DNA of 64,000 nucleotides, taken from positions 1 through 64,000 of the forward strand of contig CAJYVD010000027.1 of assembly GCA_913778495.1 (NCBI GenBank), read 5' to 3'. The stretch is from an uncultured Pantoea sp. GTDB taxonomy: Bacteria; Pseudomonadota; Gammaproteobacteria; Enterobacterales; Enterobacteriaceae. Made by a program: the position numbers and the translations under genes. A model generated the notes under the pieces. That model did not search any database and was not told where the DNA came from. It saw nothing but the letters and a program-made list of their open reading frames with translations. Positions 38,372 through 46,791 of this stretch are shown here, piece after piece (the stretch's first letter is position 1; each line of letters begins with the position of its first letter).

Positions 38372-40363
38372 TTACAGAATAGATTTCGCAGTTTTCACCA
38401 CGTTTTCAACGGTGAAACCGAACTCTTTGAACAGCAGTTCCGCTGGCGCTGACTCACCAAAGGTGGTCATGCCCACCACCGCGCCGTGCAGGCCGGTGTA
38501 CTTCATCCAGTAGTCAGCAATACCGGCTTCGATCGCCACGCGTGCGCCCACGGCTTTTGGCAGCACAGACTCGCGATAAGCCGCGTCTTGCTTATCGAAC
38601 GCATCGGTAGACGGCATGGAGACCACGCGCACTTTACGGCCTTCCGCAGTAAGTTGCTCGTAAGCGGCAACCGCCAGCTCAACCTCAGAACCGGTGGCGA
38701 TCAGGATCAGCTCCGGCGTACCTTCGCAAGCTTTCAGCACATAACCGCCACGCGCCACGTCGGCCAGCTGGGCCGGGGTGCGATCCTGCTGCGCCAGGTT
38801 CTGGCGTGAGAAGATCAGCGCCGTTGGACCGTCCACGCGCTCGATCGCGTATTTCCACGCCACCGCCGACTCGACCTGGTCGCACGGACGCCACAGGCTC
38901 ATGTTCGGCGTGGTGCGCAGGCTCGCCATCTGCTCAACCGGCTGGTGCGTCGGGCCATCTTCACCCAAACCGATAGAGTCATGGGTGTAGACCATGATCT
39001 GGCGAATCTTCATCAGCGCCGCCATACGCGCCGCGTTGCGCGCATATTCCACAAACATCAGGAAGGTAGCGGTGTACGGCAGGAAACCACCGTGCAGCGC
39101 AATACCGTTGGCAATGGCGGTCATGCCGAATTCACGCACGCCGTAATGGATGTAGTTACCCGCCGCATCTTCGTTGATCGGCTTGGAGCCTGACCACATG
39201 GTGAGGTTACTTGGCGCCAGGTCGGCGGAGCCGCCCAGGTATTCCGGCAGCAGTTTGCCAAAAGCTTCAATGGCGTTTTGCGACGCTTTACGGCTGGCGA
39301 TTTTCGCCGGATTCGCCTGCAGCTGCTCAATGAACTTCTGCGATTCGCTGGCCCAGTTTGCCGGCAGCTCGTGGTTCATACGGCGGGTAAACTCTGCCGC
39401 CAGCTCAGGATGGGCTGCCGCATAGGCCGCAAATTTTTCATCCCAGGCTTTCTCTTTGGCCTGACCGGCTTCTTTGGCATCCCACTGCGCGTAGATTTCA
39501 GACGGGATCTCAAACGGCGCAGAGTTCCAGCCCAGCTGTTTGCGGGTCAGGGCGACTTCGTCATCGCCCAGCGGCGCGCCGTGCGAGTCGTGGGTTCCCG
39601 CCTTGTTAGGCGAACCAAAACCGATCACGGTTTTGCACATCAGCAGCGACGGCTTATCGGTGACCGCTTTCGCCTCTTCCACCGCTTTTTTGATAGCGTC
39701 GGCGTTATGACCATCTACGCCGCGCACCACGTGCCAGCCGTAGGCTTCAAAGCGGGCAGCGGTATCATCGGTGAACCAGCCGTCAATGTGACCGTCGATA
39801 GAAATGCCGTTGTCGTCGTAGAAGGCAACCAGTTTGCCCAGCTTCAGCGTACCCGCGATAGAGCACACTTCATGGGAAATGCCTTCCATCATGCAGCCAT
39901 CGCCCATGAACACGTAAGTGTGGTGATCGACGATGTCGTGGCCCGGACGGTTAAACTGTGCTGCCAAGGTGCGTTCCGCAATGGCGAAGCCCACCGCGTT
40001 CGCAATGCCCTGCCCCAGTGGACCGGTGGTGGTTTCAACCCCAGCGGTATAGCCGTACTCAGGGTGGCCAGGCGTTTTCGAGTGCAGCTGACGGAAGTTC
40101 TTCAGCTCGTCGATCGGCAGATCGTAACCGGTCAGATGCAGCAGGCTATAAATCAGCATCGAGCCGTGACCGTTGGACAGCACAAAGCGGTCGCGGTCCG
40201 CCCACAGCGGGTTAGTTGGATTGTGGTTCAGGAAATCACGCCACAGCACTTCAGCGATGTCCGCCATGCCCATTGGGGCACCCGGATGTCCCGATTTCGC
40301 TTTCTGTACTGCATCCATACTTAACGCGCGAATGGCGTTAGCAAGCTCTTGACGAGAGGGCAT
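38372..40363 (-). CDS. tktA: Transketolase
   Basis: TktA is the thiamine-diphosphate enzyme that transfers two-carbon units in the pentose phosphate pathway. The 663-residue product equals E. coli TktA. The ThDP motif [18 protein letters not shown] runs to [16 protein letters not shown]; catalytic and substrate histidines are in [33 protein letters not shown] and elsewhere. It stands between its terminator and the loiP promoter region. With rpiA and epd in the window it covers part of sugar-phosphate interconversion. Confidence 0.98.
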   Translation of the reverse strand: MPSRQELANAIRALSMDAVQKAKSGHPGAPMGMADIAEVLWRDFLNHNPTNPLWADRDRFVLSNGHGSMLIYSLLHLTGYDLPIDELKNFRQLHSKTPGHPEYGYTAGVETTTGPLGQGIANAVGFAIAERTLAAQFNRPGHDIVDHHTYVFMGDGCMMEGISHEVCSIAGTLKLGKLVAFYDDNGISIDGHIDGWFTDDTAARFEAYGWHVVRGVDGHNADAIKKAVEEAKAVTDKPSLLMCKTVIGFGSPNKAGTHDSHGAPLGDDEVALTRKQLGWNSAPFEIPSEIYAQWDAKEAGQAKEKAWDEKFAAYAAAHPELAAEFTRRMNHELPANWASESQKFIEQLQANPAKIASRKASQNAIEAFGKLLPEYLGGSADLAPSNLTMWSGSKPINEDAAGNYIHYGVREFGMTAIANGIALHGGFLPYTATFLMFVEYARNAARMAALMKIRQIMVYTHDSIGLGEDGPTHQPVEQMASLRTTPNMSLWRPCDQVESAVAWKYAIERVDGPTALIFSRQNLAQQDRTPAQLADVARGGYVLKACEGTPELILIATGSEVELAVAAYEQLTAEGRKVRVVSMPSTDAFDKQDAAYRESVLPKAVGARVAIEAGIADYWMKYTGLHGAVVGMTTFGESAPAELLFKEFGFTVENVVKTAKSIL

Positions 40364-40548
40364 TTTCTACTCCAGATCGGATTAATGCTTCACCGCGCTT
40401 AACGTGTTGTATTCCATCAGTTATCAGGCGAAGCGGGGAAAAAGTTGCACATCAATGTACATGAAAATACGGGCAGAAGTACATGCATCAGGATGCTAAT
40501 CAGTTGCATTTCCGGCCTTGTCTGCTAGTCATTGATCACAATGCAGGC

Positions 40549-40600
40549 TATAACCGACACGTTTAAACACCTGGGATCGTTTCAGGTGTTTGTTTTCTTT
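40549..40600 (+). promoter_or_regulatory. loiP leader: promoter-like boxes followed at once by a terminator-like hairpin
   Basis: TAGTCA (40526-40531) and TATAAC (40549-40554) are 17 bp apart and would start RNA near 40561. A 9-bp perfect stem follows directly: AAACACCTG (40565-40573) and CAGGTGTTT (40583-40591) with a 9-nt loop, then GTTTTCTTT. This is a terminator-like element on the plus strand, although no plus-strand gene lies upstream; loiP starts 26 bases later. It could be an attenuator or the end of a very short RNA. Confidence 0.5.
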
Positions 40601-40625
40601 ATCTTGTTACCTTAAGGACGACCTC

Positions 40626-41381
40626 ATGAAAATCCGCGCCACCCTTCTGGCTCTGGGCATGGCTTCGCTGCTGAGCGGCTGTGAAGGCCTCGACAATAAC
40701 GCACTGCTGCAATCAGGCGCGCAAGCGTATCAGGCGTATGCGCTGAGCGATGCGCAGGTGAAGCAATTAAGCGATCAATCCTGTGCGCAGATGGACAAAG
40801 AGAATCAGGTTGCGCCTGCCGACAGCGCTTACCAGCAGCGCCTGAATAAAATTGCCGCCGCACTGGGCGACAACATCAATGGCGTGCCGGCCAATTACAA
40901 GGTGTATCAAACCAAAGACGTTAACGCCTGGGCGATGGCCAATGGCTGTATCCGCGTTTACAGCGGCCTGATGGATATGATGACAGACAACGAAGTGGAA
41001 GGCGTGCTGGGCCACGAAATGGGCCACGTCGCGCTCGGTCACACGCGCAAAGCGATGCAGGTGGCGTTTGCCACCACGGCAGCGCGCACGGCGGCGGCCT
41101 CGGTGGGCGGGATGATTGGTCAGCTTTCGCAGTCGCAGCTGGGTGAAATGGGCGAAAAATTGGTTAATGCGCAGTTCTCCCAAACCCAGGAATCGCAGGC
41201 GGACGACTACTCCTACGACCTGATGAAGAAGCGCGGCATCAATCCGCTTGGCCTCGCCACCAGCTTCGAAAAACTGGCCAAAATGGAACAGGGCCGTCAG
41301 AGCTCCCTGTTTGACTCGCACCCGGATTCCGAAGCGCGCGCGCAGCATATCCGCGACCGCATCGCCGCGGACAGCAAGTAA
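40626..41381 (+). CDS. loiP: Outer-membrane metalloprotease lipoprotein LoiP (YggG)
   Basis: LoiP is an M48-family zinc metallopeptidase anchored as a lipoprotein in the outer membrane and induced at low osmolarity in E. coli, where BepA aids it. The 251-residue protein has a signal peptide ending in the lipobox LLSGC, the zinc motif HEMGH (GVLGHEMGHVALGHTRKAM) and the downstream third ligand in SQADDYSYDLMKKRG. ATG at 40626 follows TTAAGGACGACCTC. It is preceded by a hairpin leader and converges on speB. Confidence 0.95.
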   Translation: MKIRATLLALGMASLLSGCEGLDNNALLQSGAQAYQAYALSDAQVKQLSDQSCAQMDKENQVAPADSAYQQRLNKIAAALGDNINGVPANYKVYQTKDVNAWAMANGCIRVYSGLMDMMTDNEVEGVLGHEMGHVALGHTRKAMQVAFATTAARTAAASVGGMIGQLSQSQLGEMGEKLVNAQFSQTQESQADDYSYDLMKKRGINPLGLATSFEKLAKMEQGRQSSLFDSHPDSEARAQHIRDRIAADSK

Positions 41382-41391
41382 TCGCTGGCAA

Positions 41392-41418
41392 CAAAGCGCG
41401 CACCCCGCGCGCTTTGTT
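41392..41418. terminator. Bidirectional terminator between loiP and speB
   Basis: CAAAGCGCGC (41392-41401) and GCGCGCTTTG (41407-41416) form a perfect 10-bp stem with a 5-nt loop between convergent genes. A short T-tract follows on each side (TTAT on plus). Confidence 0.85.
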
Positions 41419-41433
41419 ATGTGCCGACAGAGA

Positions 41434-42360
41434 TTACTTCGCGCCTTTGTTTGCCGCCTGGACGTGCAGCATATCCAGCGCCAGCGTCGCCGCGGCCAGC
41501 GCGGTCAGATCGGCGTGATCGTAGCCCGGCGCCACTTCCACCAGATCCATGCCAACAATGTTCATGCCCTGTAATCCGCGGATCAGCTTGGTCGCCTTGT
41601 CGCTGGTCAGGCCGCCCACCACCGGCGTGCCGGTGCCTGGCGCGTGCGCCGGATCCAGACAGTCGATGTCGAAGGTCAGGTACACCGGCAGATCGCCCAC
41701 CGTGCGTTTCACTTCCGCCAGAATGTCGTCCACGCTGCGGTCGTTGACCTGAGCCGCATCCAGTACGTTGAAGCCCAGCGACGGATCAAATTCGGTGCGA
41801 ATGCCGATCTGTACCGAGTGCCGCGGATCGATCAGCCCCTCTTTTGGCGCGGTGAAGAACATGGTGCCATGGTCGAACGTCGGTCCATTGGAGTAGGTGT
41901 CGGTGTGTGCATCAAAGTGCACCAGCGCCATTTTGCCAAAGTGTTTGGCGTGCGCACGCAGCAGCGGCAGCGTAATGAAATGGTCCCCGCCGAAAGTCAG
42001 CATGCGCTTGCCGTTGGCCAGCAGCTTCTCCGCGTGCGCCTGCAGTTTATCGGCGAAATCCTGTGAATCACCGAACGCATAAACCAGATCGCCGCAGTCC
42101 ACGACGTTCAGGCGCTGACGCAGATCAAAATTCCACGGCCAGCGGCACCCTTCCCACGCGAGGTTGGTGGAGATCTGGCGGATAGCACCAGGCCCTAAGC
42201 GGCTGCCCGGACGACCGGACGTCGCCGCATCGAACGGCACGCCGGTGATCACCCACTCGGCATCGCTGTCGTAAGGCTGGAAATTCAGTGGGAAACGCAT
42301 GAAACCAAAGGCGTTAGAAACCAGAGAGTTGTCGTACTGATTGCCCAGGGTGTTGTGCAT
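41434..42360 (-). CDS. speB: Agmatinase
   Basis: SpeB hydrolyses agmatine to putrescine and urea. The 308-residue ureohydrolase matches E. coli SpeB; dimanganese ligands are in [23 protein letters not shown] and [22 protein letters not shown] at 42360 follows CACGAGGACTAGTT; the open frame upstream to 42633 is not coding. In E. coli the arginine decarboxylase gene speA lies just upstream; here its place is taken by a divergent permease, so agmatine must come from a decarboxylase encoded elsewhere or from outside. A promoter and a strong hairpin lie 60-145 bases upstream. Confidence 0.97.
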   Translation of the reverse strand: MHNTLGNQYDNSLVSNAFGFMRFPLNFQPYDSDAEWVITGVPFDAATSGRPGSRLGPGAIRQISTNLAWEGCRWPWNFDLRQRLNVVDCGDLVYAFGDSQDFADKLQAHAEKLLANGKRMLTFGGDHFITLPLLRAHAKHFGKMALVHFDAHTDTYSNGPTFDHGTMFFTAPKEGLIDPRHSVQIGIRTEFDPSLGFNVLDAAQVNDRSVDDILAEVKRTVGDLPVYLTFDIDCLDPAHAPGTGTPVVGGLTSDKATKLIRGLQGMNIVGMDLVEVAPGYDHADLTALAAATLALDMLHVQAANKGAK

Positions 42361-42422
42361 AACTAGTCCTCGTGTGATCCATGAGTCGGTGCGGCTAACC
42401 CGTGAAAGTGTCGATAAAGATG

Positions 42423-42463
42423 AAAAAAATCCCCTCCGCGTCGTTGGCCCGACGAGGAAGGGA
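42423..42463 (-). terminator. Strong terminator-like hairpin in the speB leader
   Basis: On the minus strand TCCCTTCCTCGTCG (42463-42450) pairs with CGACGCGGAGGGGA (42443-42430) over 14 positions with one mismatch and one G-T pair, loop of 6 nt, followed at once by seven T (42429-42423). By form it is a complete intrinsic terminator. No minus-strand gene lies between it and the divergent EamA gene at 42665, so it is either a leader attenuator of speB or the relic of a lost upstream gene such as speA. Confidence 0.85.
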
Positions 42464-42474
42464 TGGATAACGTG

Positions 42475-42503
42475 ATTATCGCCAGGATCGGCGCCCCCTG
42501 CAA
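42475..42503 (-). promoter_or_regulatory. Candidate sigma-70 promoter of speB
   Basis: On the minus strand TTGCAG (42503-42498) and GATAAT (42480-42475) are separated by exactly 17 bp; GATAAT matches five of six -10 positions. Transcription would begin near 42468, about 5 bases before the 14-bp hairpin and 108 bases before the speB ATG. Confidence 0.6.
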
Positions 42504-42664
42504 TGCGGGAATGGTGCGCGGCGCGGGCAAAATGCCGCTGCCATTGCCCAGCCGCTATCAGGAATTCTGATAGCGCCATCCAAAATGACAAATATTCACG
42601 CGGCGCAAACGGCGGCATAGTTGATTCACACACCGCTTATCGCCTGGAAATACGGGATATCAAG

Positions 42665-43630
42665 ATGAATAGTTATATTAAAGGACTGCTCTGCTGTTTA
42701 TTTGCCACACTGTCATGGGGCGGCATGTTTCCGGTGATGACCCATGCGTTGACGCACATTGATGCGTTTAACTTTACCACCCTGCGTTATGGCATTGCTG
42801 GCGCCGCCTTCGCCCTGCTGTTGCTGTTCCGGGAAGGACCGTCAGCCTTTCGTTTGCAGGGTGAACGCTGGGGATTGGCGTGGCTGTTCGGCACGCTGGG
42901 CTTCGCCGGATTCGGCTTCCTGGTGTTTTTAGGTCAGCACCTGGCTGGCCCTGGCGGCGCACTGACGGCCTCTATCATGATGGCGACCATGCCGATGCTC
43001 GGTCTGCTCACCGTGTGGGCGCTGAAAAAAGTGCGTCCACGTGCCAGTACTTTCGGCTTCATTCTGCTCTCTTTTAGCGGCGTACTGCTGGTGATCACTA
43101 ATGGCGATGTTGCCAGCGTTCTGCACTCGCCAGGCAATCTCACTGCAAATCTGTTGCTGATTGCCGGTGCGCTCTGCTGGGTGCTGTACACCGTGGGCGG
43201 CAGCTATTTTTCCGGCTGGAGTCCGCTGCGTTACACTACCCTGACCACCCTGCTGGGCATGACCAGCGTAGCCACCATTGACGGCTTGCTGCTGGGAACA
43301 GGGAGCATTGCGGTGCCCAGTGCCGCCGCTGTCACCGCCGTGATCCCGCATCTGCTGTATATGTCACTGGTCGCAGGCTTGATGGCTGTGCTGTGCTGGA
43401 ACGTGGGTAACCGCATTGTCACTCCCACAAACGGCGTACTGTTTATGGATGTGGTGCCCGTTACCGCCTTTGTTGTCTCGGCGCTAAACGGCGTGGTACC
43501 CACCGAAGTGCAGATTGCCGGCGCCGCAATCACCGCCACCGCGCTGGTGCTCAATAACCTTAACCAGCGCAAACTGGCGCGCCAGTCCGCCCCCCAGCCC
43601 GTACTGAAGACCGTTGCTGCGCGGCGTTAA
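42665..43630 (+). CDS. EamA/DMT-family permease
   Basis: A 321-residue inner-membrane protein with ten hydrophobic segments in two halves, the 10-TM drug/metabolite transporter (EamA) fold. The first repeat starts LCCLFATLSWGGMFPVMTHA and holds TASIMMATMPMLGLLTVWAL; the second holds ALCWVLYTVGGSYFSGWSPL and GVLFMDVVPVTAFVVSALNG. Substrate unknown; members export amino acids or metabolites. The frame opens at 42503, but ATG at 42665 (GGGATATCAAG upstream) starts the first segment. It is divergent from speB, occupying the place of speA, and ends at its own terminator facing a LysR gene. Confidence 0.9.
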   Translation: MNSYIKGLLCCLFATLSWGGMFPVMTHALTHIDAFNFTTLRYGIAGAAFALLLLFREGPSAFRLQGERWGLAWLFGTLGFAGFGFLVFLGQHLAGPGGALTASIMMATMPMLGLLTVWALKKVRPRASTFGFILLSFSGVLLVITNGDVASVLHSPGNLTANLLLIAGALCWVLYTVGGSYFSGWSPLRYTTLTTLLGMTSVATIDGLLLGTGSIAVPSAAAVTAVIPHLLYMSLVAGLMAVLCWNVGNRIVTPTNGVLFMDVVPVTAFVVSALNGVVPTEVQIAGAAITATALVLNNLNQRKLARQSAPQPVLKTVAARR

Positions 43631-43640
43631 GCCCGGCGTT

Positions 43641-43669
43641 GCCCTCTTCACCTGGAGAGGGCACTTTTT
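43641..43669 (+). terminator. Terminator after the EamA gene
   Basis: GCCCTCT (43641-43647) and AGAGGGC (43656-43662) pair perfectly around an 8-nt loop and are followed by AC and five T (43665-43669). The T-run touches the stop codon of the convergent LysR gene. Confidence 0.85.
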
Positions 43670-44546
43670 AACCCGGCACCTGCCAAATATCTCTGACCGT
43701 ATCAATGAGCGCAGCCACCATCGGCGATCGCTCTTTATCACGATCCCAGACAAAGCAAAGCTGACTGACCGTTTTTTCACCGGGCCAGATATACAGTTCC
43801 TCGTTATCCTGCGACACCAGCGCAACATCTTCACGCATCAAGGTGATCCCGGCCTGCATCGTCACCAACTCTGCCAACGTTTTTTCCTGATCGGCAACCA
43901 TAGCAGGCTGCACGCGCGCACCGTTCCTTGCAAAAAAATCACGGGCAATCGCGCTAAACGAGCACTTTTCCGGCGTGGCAATCCATGGAAATTCCTGAAG
44001 TTTATCCCAACCGGCCGTTTCCATCTCCGTCTTCCAGGCACGCGGTCCCACAATGCAAAGCGTCACCGGAGACACGACAATCACGCCCAGCCGCTCATCG
44101 TTCACCTCGCCTATGACAAATCCCGCATCCAGTTCACCTGCCAGCAGGCTATCAATGATGTGCCCGGAGATGTTCTGCCTGATGGTGAGGCTGACGTTTT
44201 GCTGGCGCTGGCGCAGTTGGGAAAGGACTTGCGGCAAATTAAGGATCATCGGCACAGAGATCGTGCCAAGCGCACAGGTACCAGCAGCGTGCAGCGAACG
44301 GGCACGGCTGACAAACTTACTGGCCGCGTCAAGCGCAAGGCGGGCCTCATCGCGCATGATCAACCCCGAGGCGGTGAGCTCCATGCCGCGCGGCGTTCGC
44401 CGAAACAGACGCACATTGAACTCCGTTTCAAGCGATTTAATATGCGCACTCACCGCTGGCTGGCTGAGAAAAAGCTGGCTGGCGGCACGCGTCAGGCTCG
44501 CGGTTTCTGCCACGGTCACAAAGGTTTTAAGCTGGTTTAGATCCAT
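43668..44546 (-). CDS. LysR-family transcriptional regulator
   Basis: A 292-residue LysR-type regulator: N-terminal HTH in ASLTRAASQLFLSQPAVSAH with IKSLETEFNVRLFRRTPRGM, then a substrate-binding domain (MILNLPQVLSQLRQRQQNVS, LDAGFVIGEV). ATG at 44546 is the family-typical start (MDLNQLKTFVTVAETASL); an upstream in-frame start at 44612 adds 22 unsupported residues. It is convergent with the EamA gene, not divergent, so control of it is not indicated by layout. Target unknown. Confidence 0.9.
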   Translation of the reverse strand: MDLNQLKTFVTVAETASLTRAASQLFLSQPAVSAHIKSLETEFNVRLFRRTPRGMELTASGLIMRDEARLALDAASKFVSRARSLHAAGTCALGTISVPMILNLPQVLSQLRQRQQNVSLTIRQNISGHIIDSLLAGELDAGFVIGEVNDERLGVIVVSPVTLCIVGPRAWKTEMETAGWDKLQEFPWIATPEKCSFSAIARDFFARNGARVQPAMVADQEKTLAELVTMQAGITLMREDVALVSQDNEELYIWPGEKTVSQLCFVWDRDKERSPMVAALIDTVRDIWQVPG

Positions 44547-44962
44547 TAAACGTTCGCCTGTTTGGGAGTGGGGTCCGCGATGGGCACTGAAAATGTAATT
44601 TACATTAATCATTATTTCCTTACGTTTCTATACTCCACGGGGAAATCTTTTTGCCGCACCAACCCCGATAGCAAAGCCCGCGATTTTACCTGCGCTGTGT
44701 TGATCGCTTTGCGGCCCGGACAAGTCACCCTAAAGCGTGCGACTCTTTTCGCAGGCCATCTGATAAACTGCCGTTGAACACGTTGAACGAACGCGGAGAA
44801 TTGAGGGCATAGAAATGCAGGAAGAATGGACGCGCTTGTCTCTGACGACTCACTGGAAGGATGGGGAAGCAGTTAAAGCCTGCGCAGGCGAACATTGTTC
44901 ACCTGCTGTCACTTAACAATCAACGCCCGGCGGAACAGGCTCGCTTATCATTACGCCCCCAT
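44547..44962. other. Intergenic region between LysR and GNAT genes
   Basis: A 416-bp gap. The left part is AT-rich and should carry the LysR-gene promoter. The only coding candidate is the 33-codon ORF at 44815-44916. A direct repeat, GTTGAAC twice 9 bases apart (44773-44788), lies upstream of it. Nothing else is recognised. Confidence 0.5.
44815..44916 (+). CDS. Possible small protein, 33 residues
   Basis: An ATG at 44815 preceded by GAGGGCATAGAA opens a 33-codon frame ending in TAA. The product is MQEEWTRLSLTTHW followed by KDGEAVKACAGEHCSPAVT. It has two Trp, two His and two Cys, no membrane segment and no signal peptide. I recognise no family. The ribosome site is good and a weak promoter may lie near 44770. 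It could be a real small protein, a remnant of a longer gene, or chance. Confidence 0.35.
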   Translation: MQEEWTRLSLTTHWKDGEAVKACAGEHCSPAVT

Positions 44963-45475
44963 TCACTCCCCTACAACCTGCAACGCATACACCACACAAG
45001 GCACATCGTAATGCTGCTCGATACCTTTGTAGGTCATGCCCAGCCGCTGCATCACCCGCTGCGAGGGGATATTTCCCGGGTCAGCCACCGCCACTAAATA
45101 GGTCGCGCCTACTTGCTCTACAGCAAACGCAACGATCGCCTGCGCCGCCTCGGTGGCATAGCCTTTGCCGTGGTGGGCTGGAGCCAGCCGCCAGCCTATT
45201 TCCAGCGGGGCGCCGTCTACGTTCTCAAGATGTTGCAGACAGGCGGCGCCGACAATCGCGCCCGAGGCTTTCTCTTTTATTGCCCACCACGAAAACCCGT
45301 ACTGCTGCCAGCGGGCCTGCACGCGCACAATGGTGTCTCGCGTCTCTTCCGGCGTCTTCACCACGCCATTATTGATATAACGCATCACGCTGGCATCGCT
45401 GTCCATCACCCGTAAACCGTCATAGTGGCTGTCGTCAAAGGGCTCAAGCTGCAAACGCGCGGTTACTACTTTCAT
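44963..45475 (-). CDS. GNAT acetyltransferase, RimJ/RimL-like
   Basis: A 170-residue single-domain GNAT protein of the acetyltransf_3 type. It begins TARLQLEPFDDSHYDGLRVM as RimJ/RimL/SpeG-like proteins do, has IGWRLAPAHHGKGYATEAAQ with the acetyl-CoA loop H-G-K-G-Y-A, and ends with NIPSQRVMQRLGMTYKG, the classic Asn-x-x-Ser motif. Substrate unknown (N-terminal, aminoglycoside or small molecule). It stands alone between the accessory LysR gene and the secretion locus. Confidence 0.9.
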   Translation of the reverse strand: MKVVTARLQLEPFDDSHYDGLRVMDSDASVMRYINNGVVKTPEETRDTIVRVQARWQQYGFSWWAIKEKASGAIVGAACLQHLENVDGAPLEIGWRLAPAHHGKGYATEAAQAIVAFAVEQVGATYLVAVADPGNIPSQRVMQRLGMTYKGIEQHYDVPCVVYALQVVGE

Positions 45476-45567
45476 CGGCTACACCTGCTTACGTGAAAGG
45501 TTAAAGAGAAAGGTTCCCCCTAACCTATCACGTCGTACGCAAGAAACACGACGCGCGTGCAGCCCCT

Positions 45568-46791
45568 TTAGCGCTCGCGCAGCGCTTCCTGCGCCTTATT
45601 GAACGGTTTAACCAAATAGTCCATCACCGTTTTCTCGCCGGTTTTAATGTCCACAGTGGCGACCATGCCCGGTGAAATGGAGAAGCGGCTACCGGCTTTG
45701 TTCTGCACATAGTCGTTATCGGTGCGGATAAATACGCGATAGTAGTAGATCTCCGGTTTTACCTCATCCTGAATGGTGTCAGGGGAAATGCTCTCCACCA
45801 CGCCGTTCAGCCCGCCGTAAATGGCGTAGTCATAGGCAGAGATCTTCACGATGGCGCGCTGGCCCGGATGGATAAACGCAATATCACGCGGCGACAGGCG
45901 CGCTTCTATCAGCAGGCGATCGTTGAGCGGCACAATGTTCATCAGCTCGCCGTTGGGCGGCACCACGCCGCCCACGGTGGAGACCTTGATATTTTTCACG
46001 ATGCCGCGCATCGGCGCGCGGATGGTCAAGCGCGTCACGGTGTCTTCGCGTCCGCGGATCACCTGCGCCAGGCTGTCAGCCTCGGCACTGGCTTTGGCCA
46101 GCTCCTCGCGCGCCTGCACATAATACTGCGAACGCATATCGCTAAGCTTGAGTGCCAGATCGGCTTTATCGCGCTGCAGGCGCAGCACCTCTACGCTGCT
46201 TGCCGCGCCGGTTTTAGCCAGCCGTTGGGTGATCTCCAGCTCGCGCGAGGCAAGCGCCAGCGAGGCGTTGTACTGTCGGGTTGCATCGGTAAGCTGCGCG
46301 CGGCGCGTTTTGTACAGTCGCGTCTCGGCGGCGATCAAATCGGGGTAGTCTTTCAGCTCGGCGGGAAACGTCAGCGCCTCGTCATTCACCTCCGCCCGCA
46401 GGCGCGCCGCCGCAGCCAGCGCCGCCCGATAGCGCGCGGCGCTTTCCCCCACGCTCGATTGCGAACGGGTGGCATCCAGCCGCGCCACCACTTCCCCCGC
46501 CTGCACCCGATCGCCCTCGTGCACGCGCAGCTCGGTTAAAATCCCCCCTTCCAGCGACTGCAACACCTGCTCGCGCGAGCTGGGGATCACTTTCCCAGTG
46601 CCGGTGGAAACCTCATTCAGCACCGCAAACCATGCCCAAATCAGCGCCGCCACGATCAGCGCAGTGCTGATGGTCAGCAAACGCACCGCGCCGGTGTAAT
46701 GCGTCTCCGACGCCAGTTCAGCGAGCAGATCGTCGCCGGAATCCACCTCATTGGCGGTCACCAGGCGCAATTTAGCGGGAAGTCGTTTCAT
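45568..46791 (-). CDS. Type I secretion HlyD-family periplasmic adaptor (LapC/BapD-like)
   Basis: This 407-residue membrane fusion protein bridges the inner-membrane ABC exporter and the TolC-like channel. One N-terminal membrane segment (VRLLTISTALIVAALIWAWF, about 36-55) is followed by a lipoyl half (GILTELRVHEGDRVQAGEVV), a long coiled-coil hairpin (about 115-265), the second lipoyl half (TIRAPMRGIVKNIKVSTVGG) and a beta-barrel C-terminus with GMVATVDIKTGEKTV, typical of HlyD. Its ATG overlaps the stop of the ABC gene by four bases (ATGA). It is the last gene of the adhesin operon. Confidence 0.94.
   Translation of the reverse strand: MKRLPAKLRLVTANEVDSGDDLLAELASETHYTGAVRLLTISTALIVAALIWAWFAVLNEVSTGTGKVIPSSREQVLQSLEGGILTELRVHEGDRVQAGEVVARLDATRSQSSVGESAARYRAALAAAARLRAEVNDEALTFPAELKDYPDLIAAETRLYKTRRAQLTDATRQYNASLALASRELEITQRLAKTGAASSVEVLRLQRDKADLALKLSDMRSQYYVQAREELAKASAEADSLAQVIRGREDTVTRLTIRAPMRGIVKNIKVSTVGGVVPPNGELMNIVPLNDRLLIEARLSPRDIAFIHPGQRAIVKISAYDYAIYGGLNGVVESISPDTIQDEVKPEIYYYRVFIRTDNDYVQNKAGSRFSISPGMVATVDIKTGEKTVMDYLVKPFNKAQEALRER

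Larger units (their letters stand above)
42361..42664. other. Divergent speB-EamA intergenic region
   Basis: This 304-bp gap holds the candidate speB promoter and hairpin (42423-42503). Between 42504 and 42664 I see no other element apart from GAATTC-centred symmetry near 42565 (CTATCAGGAATTCTGATAG, a perfect arm pair CTATCAG/CTGATAG), which may be a regulator site for either gene. Confidence 0.5.

Noticed and set aside
39278-40324. 348-codon plus-strand ORF opposite tktA
   Set aside because: It lies wholly within the conserved transketolase gene on the other strand, and its product matches nothing I know.
43614-44540. 308-codon plus-strand ORF opposite the LysR gene
   Set aside because: It is antisense to a clear LysR-type regulator and its product is Arg/His-rich, typical of shadow frames.
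42361-44962. Transposon or integrase remnant around the accessory genes
   Set aside because: I saw no transposase, integrase, tRNA gene or flanking direct repeats; only gene content suggests transfer.
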